From positions 15,561,009-15,625,008 of the forward strand of contig JBBMOA010000002.1 of assembly GCA_037954235.1 (NCBI GenBank): a stretch of DNA of 64,000 nucleotides. The letters run 5' to 3'. The position numbers and the translations under genes were made by a program. This document shows positions 49,049 through 59,527 of this stretch, one piece after another (the first letter of the stretch is position 1; every line of letters begins with the position of its first letter). This DNA comes from Aulostomus chinensis (Eukaryota; Chordata; Actinopteri; Syngnathiformes; Aulostomidae). The notes under the pieces are model-generated. The model worked only from the letters and a program-made list of their open reading frames with translations, searched no databases and was not told the DNA's origin.

Positions 49049-50872
49049 CCACATCATTTAAAGTAGCTTTCAGTCAGAGTGAAGTTATTTAAAAAACAAA
49101 ACAAAAAAAAAACAGCTACTTATTCACATGTGGCACTGTCATTTCAACAATAAGAAAACAAAATTATTAATCCTGAAGAAACTGTCCATAACATTTCGGT
49201 CTTTTAGAGCCTCTTTTTCCAAATTGTTCCTGAGAGAGAGGAGTTAGTCTGATCAAACGAGATCAGCTTTGAATTACGATCCCTTCAAAATCCATCGGAC
49301 GCTGAACTTAATCTGTTCCTTTCATCTCCCCGCCCCCATACATTGATGTCTGACACGTGTCTCCTCCTCAGGTGTCATGCTAAGGGGTAACCTCCCATTC
49401 CTCAGTTCGATTCTCTCCTTTGAGGCTGCACTAAAGCAGGGGATACTGCTGCAGGCTATGAAAGATTAAAGGATCACAAATTTGTGTTGAAATTTACTTT
49501 TAAAACCAACTGAAAATTGAATTATTTCACTTGAGATGGTTTAGAATGGAGATGGAATCATCTGTGGTGACATTAACAAGTCACAGAAAACATGCATTGG
49601 TTTCCCTTACAACTGCAATGATGCAGATTGGTGTTAATAGATGCCACTTGTCAACAAAAACTGCTGATCTTCCATTTGGGAACAACACCGCTCATGTTAG
49701 CTGTGTGTTAGCAGGCTGCTGTGGCTCGCGAACGGCACTCTCAAACACAGAAATGTCACTGCAGCTTTCTGAATTATCCACTTCCCTATAAAACAAATTG
49801 CAATATGTCAGAATACGTAACTTGCACCCAGGAACTGATATTTAAATGACATAACTCAGTTTTAACAAAATCCCTGCTGCAGACATCAGTACACTGAGTG
49901 TCAGGAATGCAGTTTTCACAGAGTTCCTGCTGATGCCTCATATTGCCTGTGTCCACCCCTTTATCCTCCTTAATTCTCCATCTTTCACCTCAGCAGGTTC
50001 ATGCACTCACCACTCAGTAGATTTATTACACTTTTCAGGTTGTTTTTTTTCCTGTTTAAAATGACAAGAAGAAACCATTATGCAATATAAAGCCAACTAC
50101 AGAGCATTTAGAGAGCACACAACTCCATCAAGGCAACTTGATACCATCGATTCAAAAATCCAATTAACTGTTCCCCGACTGAAGTTCTATCATCCTACCA
50201 AGTTGCATCAAAATCCAACCACAACTTTATCCTGCAAACAGTCAGGGAAAACAACACCTGACATCACATCCCCCTTGTGTGGAGGAATTATTTTCCCCTG
50301 TGGTGTGGGTGGGGCTTAATAGAGCTGTTACGTTATAGGTGCATGTGACGCTTGAATATTCCTGATCTGGTCTTCATTTGGTTTCTCTTTAACACACAAT
50401 GACGTTGATGACAGCTGGATAGCATCATTGTTCACAGATGGCCTGTCAGGATCACATGCAAATGAAGAGACTGTGTTCACATAAAATGTGCTATTCTGCA
50501 GTGTCAACATGCACAAGTGGCTTTAGCTTTCTAAAAATATCAGCCGGCATTTCAGAGCAATTTCTTACTGCATTTATATTAAGATCATTTCTCTATGGTA
50601 AAAATAGCCACTAGGCCTGCAACATGCACCATACAACTTGCTGAACCAGATGCCGTCAATCGATTTGCTATTGAATTATGCATTGCTTCCTTGTACAGCA
50701 CAACCCTGCAAAACCTCTTGTACATATGACACCTGTCATGTATATGAGCAGAGATGTGTTCAGGACATTTGTGATTGGTATCCATCTTGTTATTATCTGA
50801 GTGTTACTGTATACTTCATGACATAGGAGGGAGAAGAGCAAGTAAAAGAAAACTGCCCACACATTGTCAGAC
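49049..50872. other. Non-coding stretch, nothing recognised
   Basis: No gene, repeat border or conserved domain seen. Confidence 0.5.
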
Positions 50873-50877
50873 ACACG

Positions 50878-50928
<51 letters not shown>
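50873..50928. repeat. GC/CA compound microsatellite
   Basis: ACACGCGCGCGC followed by a long CA run. The alternating purine-pyrimidine sequence with CG steps is of the Z-DNA-prone kind. Confidence 0.85.
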
Positions 50929-50929
<1 letters not shown>

Positions 50930-51488
50930 TATAAAAGACAATGGTCCTTCAAGACTGTCTGGTCTTTATCTACCAAGGGAGAGCAAATGAGAGGCTGAGT
51001 GAACGTGGCACTGTCTTGTTATCGCAACAATCTTTCAACCTCCTTCATTTCAAACGACGACACATGGTGATGCCTTTTATAATTAAAACTCAAGTGGCTC
51101 TATTTCATTTATTTATTCAGTCACAGCTGTTACTTCCTTTCCACTCTCATGCATGTTCAAATTGATTTAACTTCTGAAATTGTCACTACAAAATAGGTTA
51201 GCTGTTGCAATTACAAAAGTTCTAATTAAAAACAGAATACAAATATATTCATAATTATGTTGCTGTCTGTTTCAGGGCTTGAATTACTTTAAAGCAGACA
51301 GGGTGAAAATCACCCTGCGAAGTGGGAGAGAAATGAGACTGGGGATGATGATGGCGGGCGAGAGGAGGAAGAGAGGAAAAAGCCTGACAATGTGATCTAA
51401 TTAGCTGCCCCTGACAGATGACACTGTGTCTAACATGTACCCTGTCACAGCATCAACTGACTGACCGGAACAAACTTTACTGCCTAAA

Positions 51489-51489
<1 letters not shown>

Positions 51490-51572
<83 letters not shown>

Positions 51573-51840
51573 CCTTGTACTTATATTTTTGTGAGGACAA
51601 TAATATATTCCCTTGCCCCTCACCCTAAACCTAACCATCTCAACTGACTGCCTGATCCTAACCTTGACCCTGAACCTAACCAGAACCTGATTCTAACCTC
51701 CACCCTAAAACCAAGTCTTGACCTTCAAACAGCCCTTTGAAGATGTGATGACCGGCTAAAATGTCCTCACTTTCCAAAAATGTTGTCACTCTGTTGGTTA
51801 AATACATATTCTGGTCCTCAATGTGTAGCAAGTACAGGAA
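51490..51840. repeat. Long CA tract plus CCCTAACC-rich dispersed repeat
   Basis: About 40 CA units (51490-51570), then CACCCTAAACCTAACCATCT, CCTAACCAGAACCTGATTCT, ACCAAGTCTTGACC and AAACAGCCCTTTGAAG in the same order as the copy at 42170-42360. Confidence 0.7.
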
Positions 51841-51907
51841 CACACACACACAGATTTTTTATTTGCGTAGAAAATACTAATTGTCAAAGAGAAAATCCTT
51901 ATTTATG

Positions 51908-53173
51908 CAGGGTTCGCGCTCTTTCCCTGAAATTATTTTCTAGGACTTTTCCAGGACATTTTCAGCGGCTACAGAGACAAGTTATTAAATCATACACTAC
52001 TACATTTCTCTGTCCCCCTCATACTTTGGAATTTTTCTTTTCTACAGTTGTTGTTGCATTTACCCAGATTGTTTCCATGTTTATTACTCATACATTTGAT
52101 GTGCAGTCTATGGCTATAATTTAGAACAGAGAGGAGGCTGTGGCAACGGGAGAGAAAAATGTCACACTCATGGATCAATACTAGCGACACTTTTCAACTT
52201 ATACTCTTTCCACAGTGAAAAACGCGTGTCAACGTGGGTTTTTGGACCCGCGTTTGCTCTGCATTAGGGCGCATTCTAGCTTCCAGAAGACCCGTGTCTG
52301 AACTCCTGCTGTGAGGGCTGCGTGCCTGTGTTTTTCTCTCTCGTTGGTCATCGCGCTGACAACGTTATCATTACACATAAACATGCGCCGGAACACTGAG
52401 ATGTAAACAAACGACAGCATGGATGTCGCCGAGTCGAACGTTAGCGTTGTTGTTGCATTGCAATGTTGTCTCTTTTGCAAAGCATACAAACTCGGTGCAG
52501 ACTGGAAAATGTCAGAGCGCTACTGCAGCGAAGGAGGATGGAGTTTTTGGCGAGTATGGAAGGGAGCTGAAGAAGCTACAGGCGAAGCCTGACAGGCGGC
52601 ACAGTGACAAAATCAGGATGCGAAAGGAAGGTCATCTGAAACCTGAGACGACGTGGGTTGCCTTTTTCACACTGCAGGTGAGCCGAGCCGAGCCGCTTAA
52701 CACCCGGTTCGCTTGGCGAGTCAGTCGACACGGGTCGAAATGCCAAGTCAACCCTTTCAGAGTGCACAAAAGCCCGTGTTGACCCGTGTTTTTGGTGCAG
52801 TATGAAAGGGTAGTTTTGTCTCCAGGCACTAAATCCTAAACGGCGTCTGAAATGTTGCTAAATCTAGCGACAAAATAAACTGAAAACACTGCGTTGCAGA
52901 ACCGCTCTAGGCAGAAATTTAAATTTGATTGGTTGGTAGTGTCACATGGGGTGCTGTGCCAGCTAGAAGCAGAGAAGTGCTGTGCCCAGAAAAAGGTGAC
53001 AACAGACATGCATGCACATAACTTTGAACCCATTTGCATTCGCTCACAAGGCAGGGGGAGGATAAATATTTTTGCAGGACACTTGTTCTTTTTGTCTCAT
53101 TTTCCATATGTTTTTCATGACTGGAAAATTGGTCAATCATTTTCCAGGTTTTCCAGGACACGTGGGAACCCTG
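51908..53173. mobile_element. Possible hAT-like element, interrupted
   Basis: Left end CAGGGTTCGCGC and right end, reversed, CAGGGTTCCCACGTGTCC share the CAGGGTTC start, and TTTTCCAGGACA words occur near both ends. No matching 8-bp duplication was found, so the borders are uncertain. A second element (52204-52810) sits inside. Confidence 0.4.
52204..52810. mobile_element. Nested MITE with long imperfect inverted ends
   Basis: Left end CTCTTTCCACAGTG... and reversed right end CCCTTTCATACTGCACC... continue into shared GTGTCAACGTGGGTTTTTG / GGGTCAACACGGGCTTTTG words, about 45 bp imperfect. TA flanks both sides (52202-52203, 52811-52812). No coding capacity recognised. Confidence 0.5.
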
Positions 53174-53181
53174 TCATGGCC

Positions 53182-54227
53182 TGCAAAGAAACTACTGATG
53201 TTATAATAAATGAAATGTGGTCTTTTGACTTTCTCAAAATCCTTATTTATTCATTCAAAGCTGGAATATCCCCCTGTGACACACGTACTCTGACAAATAT
53301 TCACAACCACTTCTAATTGTGATCCCACTTATCAACAATGTATCATGAAATATATGTGTGCATCTACATCTGGGGTTTGATCATATCTTAATGATAAAAT
53401 TACATTTCATAAATCTGAATCACATTTGGCTGTGTTGTGTCATTCTCATGGCCTGTGTGGAGAGCTGAACAATGACTGCCTTTGTTGCACTTGGACTGAA
53501 TACCTTCCATTTCGAAGTCAGGAGAAAACTGGCACCTCAGTGTCTTGGCTTGTTGCTGTGTTTTGAAAAGAGCATCTTCAGAGCATTCATTTTAATCTCA
53601 GTCACGAGGCCAAACAAAGAGAATCCGAATGATTCCTAATACGGACTGTTCACAATGCTGATTTGATCTTCTGTTTTTTGCTATCAGCAAGTGGTTACAT
53701 TGCCAGTTTCTGGTAATCAAGCTTGAACTTGACCTCAACAGTCAGTCTCCAGATATTGAAATGTATAATACACATCCACATCAACACACTCTACCTGAAC
53801 AGCTGCAAGCACTCTCTCCCTCTCTCTCTCTCACTGTTATATTATTTGTCCTCTACTATCTCAACTCTTCATTACAACAAGTGGCTGTCTAATTAAAGCA
53901 ACTGTGCAGAATTTTCATTTCCCTCTTTCAGGAATTGAGTGTAAACACAACAACATGGATGGAGGATGTAAATATTTGAAAACCAGTGATGCACATTGTG
54001 CAGTGCATGTTGTGTCAAACAGAGTAAACTAGATTTATTTTGGTAGCTGTCGAAAGCAGTTATTTTCCCCAACAGATACACATTTTGTTGTCTAAAAAAG
54101 GGGTCATATGACATGGGAAGTAAAGACATTTACCTGGTAACAAGCCTTATGAGAATCATGTGAATTCAGGCTTTACAAAGGCTTGTAGGTACAGTAGAAG
54201 AGTTGAACAGAGGAGGGAGCCTCAGAC
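53182..54227. other. Non-coding stretch with CT tract
   Basis: A CT tract lies near 53811-53832. No gene seen. Confidence 0.5.
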
Positions 54228-54560
54228 ACTACCTATCACCTACCTACAATGCCGTCCTTAGATTCCCTCCCCAGGAGATGCAGCCAGCATTCACACCTCC
54301 CCTCAGGTGACCCAAACACCCCCCTCCCAAAAGGGCTGGGAGGGGTAACGACCCGAAACTGAGGCCTACAACTCACATGACCACCTAACGAGCCTATTGT
54401 TTTGGCCTTACGGGCACTTTTTTTCTGCCACCACCCCCCCCTGGGTGGTTGTATACCTGATACTTCCCACCAGAAATTTAGAACTGAAGAAGCTTCTTGG
54501 ATGACAGGCGAAATGTTTTCACTTACAAGAGGTGAGTCCAGTTGCCTTAATTGATTACTC
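54228..54560 (+). pseudogene. Possible Penelope-like element 3' end
   Basis: One frame reads YNAVLRFPPQEMQ, which recalls the stretch after the GIY-YIG domain of fish Penelope-like proteins, then stops. Further on comes GAACTGAAGAAGCTTCTTGG and AGTCCAGTTGCCTTAATTGA, a dispersed fish phrase that I associate with the 3' part of these elements. The assignment is from memory and only partly supported. Confidence 0.35.
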
Positions 54561-56057
54561 TTGAGAACTGACACTTGACGATCCATGCGTGAGTTCAAAT
54601 TCCTAACTTTTGAGCATTTTTTTCCTCTCACACTGTCAAAATCCCATTCTCTCTTTTTCAGATGTGTTGAATGTCCAAAACACAGAGTTATTTGAAAAAA
54701 AAAAAAAGGTTGTTCTCATCAGTTGACAGAACCAGATCTTAAAGATGTACTGAGCAGCACCGCCGTAGCTCTGGGACATGGAGCATTAAACGGTGGAAGA
54801 AGAAGTACTCAGCTCTTTTAATCCATTATTTTAGTGGTGTGTGTATATATGTGTGTCAGGGATGCCTGAGAAGGCTCTGGGACTATGTCTGGACTTTTTT
54901 GCCTCAGATTTCATTTTAGAGGAGTATTTTGTCCCTAATGGAACACCTGTGCAACACAAAAGTGATAAACCTCCCTCCTCTTAGTTTGGAAACAGCAAAA
55001 GTGCTCATCCATTCAGCTTTGTCTTAGAAGAGTGGACAGCTTGGCTGACCAAATCACACTGTTTCTTCGAAAAATCAACATAAATGCAGGGTGATGACTA
55101 CAACTATGCTCTTAAATTGGCTATTTCATCATAAGTGGTCAAGCAGAAAGCTGTCATCTTGGCTGTACACACAGTCTCCCCCCATTTACTCTGCTGAATG
55201 ACAGCCTGCTTAACCTCTGCTCAGTCCCCGCCCGCTTTCACTTATCACTATAGCTTCTTTAACCATATCGTTGGTGTCATTACAGAGTTTCTCTTTCTGT
55301 TGTCAACACTTGAGTATAGTTTGAAAGAAAAATAGCAAAGCGTCTTCATCAAACTTTGGCCTTTGCTCTGGACCCGTTGGTCTACAGCTGCTGCAGTGGA
55401 GCTGTTCATTGTTTTATTATGGCAATGTCGTACAAAAAATAATAAATATAATCCAGGTTATGACAACAGCTTTGATTTGACCTAGAAAAATAGTGTTTCA
55501 GAGTAAGTACCTAAAGGGGTGGGAGAACACATTTTCAGATGGACCTTGATTTCAACAGGTTTCCATCAGTAGAAGTACAGACTACTGATGCAATCTGTAG
55601 TTTACCACCTCCAGATCAGAGCAAGCAAATATATTTCTGCCAACTTCAGAGAAAGACATGGCTGGAGATGTGTCAGCTGGGACACATGGAGTCTTATTGA
55701 TGAACTTGTTCATTTTCATGAAACGGGGCTGATGAGCATCACTGTAGCATCAAATCTTCAAGTCCAGCTCGTCTAAATCTTGTGTAGATAACATTGACTC
55801 ATTCCCTCTGTCTGGTTTTTGCTATTTTGAATGGACACGTCTTCTATTTGGATCAGAATTTCACGCACTCAGGACCCTGTGCACGTTCAGACCATCACAG
55901 GATTGTCTATATTTCCAGAACTGCATTTTTTCATTGGACTGGTGAGAAACGTCTTCTAGTCTGGATGTTGTGGGATCCTCAACGTTACTGCTAGAAAATA
56001 TTTTCCAATGCTTTTCCCCTAACAAAAAGCTTTTGCATATAACCTGATCTTTATAAA

Positions 56058-56058
<1 letters not shown>
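54561..56058. other. Non-coding stretch, nothing recognised
   Basis: No gene or insertion boundary seen. Confidence 0.5.

Positions 56059-56120
<62 letters not shown>
56059..56120. repeat. (CA)n microsatellite
   Basis: About 30 uninterrupted CA units. The minus-strand open frame 55861-56133 across it is an artefact of the tract. Confidence 0.9.
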
Positions 56121-56123
<3 letters not shown>

Positions 56124-56722
56124 GATAAAACAACCAACTTTATATGATTTTGGACAGTTCATGCAGATGCTTTGGCTATTTTTAATGAGGGAATGAAATG
56201 AGGAGAACTGAATTCTGTCAGCAAAGACTCACTGTCACTGTGGCTTTTAATGGGCACAAACCTTAAGTTGAACCTTCATTAAACGAACAGGTTTGCCAGA
56301 TTGTCGCTGGAATGAAAAAAAACAAAGAAGGAACTTTGCTCTGGTTTACAACAACAACAAAACAACACCAACAAGAACAACAACAATAATGACATATACA
56401 GTTATTTACGGTGCCCGCAGGCATTAAGACTGAATGAAGCAGATGGTTATAACAAGAGTCACACGGAGAAACGTCAGTGTTACCTGTGAAAACAAAACAA
56501 CAGAACATACTGAATGATTTATCAATGACTGAGCTGCCTTTGCTCAACTGCAGTACCTTGACATCTAACTCCCACTGAATATTTATTTTGTTTACACAAT
56601 TTTTGAAAGACAATGTTACGTAAATATAGATGGATGAATATAAATAATGCAGTGATAATATTTTCACTCATGCACACTCTCACAAGATCTTTTTTTTTTT
56701 TTTTTTTAGAGAATAGAGGCTT

Positions 56723-56981
56723 CCATCCATCCATTTACAAGATTAAGAATCACGGGGGGGGGGGGGGGGGGGGGGCTGGATCCTATCCCAGCTGACATTG
56801 GGTGAGAGGTGGGGTTCACCCTGGACAGGTCACCAGTCCGTCGCAGGGCCATCAGGAGCAATTAGGGGTTCAGTATCTTGTTCAAGGATACTTGGACATG
56901 GTAACTGGGGGAAGTGAGGATCGAACCAGCGACCCTTTGTTTGCTAAATGGCCACTTTACCTCTGAGCCATGCTGTCCCTA
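56723..56981 (-). mobile_element. Chimeric SINE (head of one family, tail of another)
   Basis: On the minus strand the head has A-box-like TGGCTCAGAGG and B-box GGTTCGATCC, followed by TCCTTGAACAAGATACTGAA and CTAATTGCTCCTGATGG as in the second family (48821-49038). It then switches to GACGGACTGGTGACCTGTCC and CCAGCTGGGATAGGATCC-like words and an ATGG tail, as in the first family (for example 17624-18007). A 22-base G run (56754-56775) lies in the tail. Flanks AGAATAGAGGCTT (56710-56722) and AGAATAGAAGCTT (56982-56994) match at 12 of 13, so the chimera inserted as one unit. Confidence 0.8.
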
Positions 56982-56994
56982 AGAATAGAAGCTT

Positions 56995-57455
56995 TGACGT
57001 GTTCAATTCTAAGTTTTGTGACCAAAGGGGTTCAGAACAGACAGCAAACATCTGATGATTACCATCATGTACCTAAACCATTCAGAACTGAAGTGGATTC
57101 TGTGAGAAACTTGTAACGGGTTACCTGAATGCCAATCTCATCCAAGTTAGAACTCTGGGCCCTCACAGCATCCTGGATCAGTGGAAACTCTCAAGTGGAC
57201 CTGTGAGTCGTCCCTTGCAGTCATTCACCCTGACTGAGATAGAAGCAAGTTACTTCACAGCATGTCCTGTCATCAAGTCTATGATCCTTGTGATATTTTA
57301 AAGCTGGGTAGTGTAGAAAGTGGATGACTGACATTTTCTTGGGGATCAACCGTTATCTTTAAGGTGCGGAATGTTCCACATGTAGCAAGGAAGTACAGAA
57401 GGACTTCTCTCTTATTTAAGATTACGAGGTAGTTTGCTCTGTGGCTAATTGGATA
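56995..57455. other. Non-coding stretch before the large element
   Basis: No gene or repeat recognised between the chimeric SINE and the CACTG terminus. Confidence 0.5.
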
Positions 57456-57775
57456 CACTGTAAAAAAATTACCTTAAAATTTACGGTAATTACTTGGCAA
57501 CAATTAGCCAACAAGTTACTGTGAATACATTTTACAGTAAGAGTACAGTACTTCCCTTTACAGTATTTTATGAAGTCACTGTAAAATAAAAAAAACAATT
57601 AAACACTGTGATTTCAGTTGTATTTACAGTTTTGTTTATTTAACTGTAGAACAAATATCAATTAAACACTGTGATTTCAATTGTACCTACGGTGCTGGTT
57701 TATTTACTGTACAAATAAAAACAGTTAAGCACTGTTTTTTAATGGCATTGTATATGGAAATACAGTACTATTAAC
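57456..57775. repeat. Subterminal ACTGTAAA repeats
   Basis: Many copies of ACTGTAAA, TTTACAGT, TTTACGGT and TTACTGTA in both orientations. Two longer direct copies, about 57596-57645 and 57659-57710, start CAATTAAACACTGTGATTTC and repeat with a period of about 63 bp; a weaker third follows. Such arrays are the usual transposase-binding regions of CACTA-type elements. Confidence 0.7.
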
Positions 57776-58927
57776 AGAAGGTGACAATTAACTGCAAATT
57801 CAGTTCCTCTCTATACAATTTAAATACAGTATCACTGTGTTTATTAGCCACTATCACTAGAATCACCCATATTATAAAATATTTCAATTAAATGCAGAAA
57901 ACAAGAAAATTGTTAACCCAATTATTAATTTCAGATATTTGGTGAACAGGAATATGATAAAACAGGTTACCAAACTTTTCAGACCAAGTACCACTATGTA
58001 CCAAACCAAACTTCCAAGTATCACTCAGATACCATCAATACAACAATTAATTTTTTTATTGCATATAATAACATAACATAACAAATATTGCAATTATAAA
58101 CAAGAAAACAAAAATGCCAGTCTGGCCCACAAGCTCAAAATATTAATCTATAAATATTAAATTATTATTATCAGACAAACTTCACAATTCTACATTTTTT
58201 AAAAACACATCGGCAATATAATTTGCATTTGCAATTACTGTAACATTTGCATGAACAATGCAACAGGACATTCTAAAAACTGTAAAATGCAAAAACAGAA
58301 ATGATAAGAAACTTTTTAGAGAGAGAAATCCTCTTATTACCCAGTCACTTGACAAAAAGGTCTATGGCCTCTTACATGCCCTGACACTGGAGACCCAGAA
58401 TCCCAGTTGGAGCTCTGAAATTAAAGAAGAAAACGCATTAAGAATGACAATTGTTACGGTTACTTTGGATTGCACTACATATGTGAGGAGGGTCTAAGAC
58501 AGTGATGTCAGAGGTGTGTCAAGGTACTCTTGACACGTTCCAGGAAGGATTTTGAACCTGTAAATCACAACTTCAAGTCACAACTTACAACTTTATAGCG
58601 TTAAAGGCAAGTTATGCCAAACTGAGCGCAAGGACTTCTGGTAGCTAGGTGTAAACAAGGCAACATGTCAGGTGTGCTGCCATGTGGGTGGTAGCGAAGG
58701 CCAGGAGCCTCCACAGACCAGACCTGGGCAGTAGAAGCTGGCTCTGAGGACATGGCACGTCCGGATTAAAAAAAAAAAAAAACCTCCACTCTTCCCATTC
58801 GGGGAAAAATGTGTTCTCTTCAAAAACACCATAAAAATAGTACATGTTAATATTTTAACTTTTTTTCATAAATATTTTAATCAACCTCAGTCCTGATCAT
58901 AACTAACAAATATTCAGAATTTCTTAA

Positions 58928-59214
58928 CCCTTGTTGATTCAAAGATTTATGAGAAAAAAGTCGACAAAAATATTTACAAATAATATTTTAATGGTGTTTT
59001 GGAAGAGGACAGATTTGTCCCTTAACAGGAAGAGTGTGTGTTTGGTTTTGTTTTTTTAAACTGACATTACAAAAATTTTAGTGTGTTATTTTTACAAAAA
59101 TTTGCGATGCCATCATAAACACCGGCATTTAAGAGGTTAAAATTCTGAAATTGATTGAATATTTGGTAGTTATGATTAGGATTGGAGTTGATTCAAAGAT
59201 TTATGAAAAAAAAT

Positions 59215-59246
<32 letters not shown>

Positions 59247-59469
59247 GGCGTTTTGGACGGAGTCACTTTTGTTTCTTAGCAGGAAGAGTGTGACAATTTT
59301 GCTACACAGTGTTAAAAAGTGGAATATAGGGTTTGTCCCTGAAATTCCAAATTAAGTACAAAAAAAATACCCACCTTTGCCAAATATCATGGCTAAAAAC
59401 AACCACTGTGGAGATGTCAAGAAAATTAAACTTGCAAAGGACACTTTTGTCCCTGACAGTGTACAAGGG
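58928..59469. mobile_element. piggyBac-like MITE
   Basis: Flanked by TTAA on both sides (58924-58927 and 59470-59473). Inward ends are CCCTTGTTGATTC and, reversed, CCCTTGTACACTG, so 7 bp of perfect terminal repeat. TTAA duplication with CCCT-type ends is characteristic of piggyBac. Inside is an imperfect duplication (about 58935-59040 and 59185-59300) sharing GATTCAAAGATTTATGA and AGGAAGAGTGTG. A CA/TA tract lies at 59215-59246. No coding sequence. Confidence 0.55.
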
Positions 59470-59527
59470 TTAAATAAACCAACTTGAACTTTCAATGCAA
59501 AAGCTATTATCAGAATCTCACCTGCAT

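Noticed and set aside
50873..51570. CRISPR array or other spaced repeat
   Set aside because: These are uninterrupted dinucleotide tracts without spacers, in a eukaryotic genome.
51900..53181. 8-bp duplication for the outer hAT-like element
   Set aside because: TATTTATG and TCATGGCC do not match, so the edges or the class are uncertain.
54480..54530. Hammerhead-ribozyme-like string (GGATGA ... GCGAAAT)
   Set aside because: The conserved CUGANGA core is not met (TTGGATGA is seen) and no matching stem I/III could be drawn. Only a resemblance.
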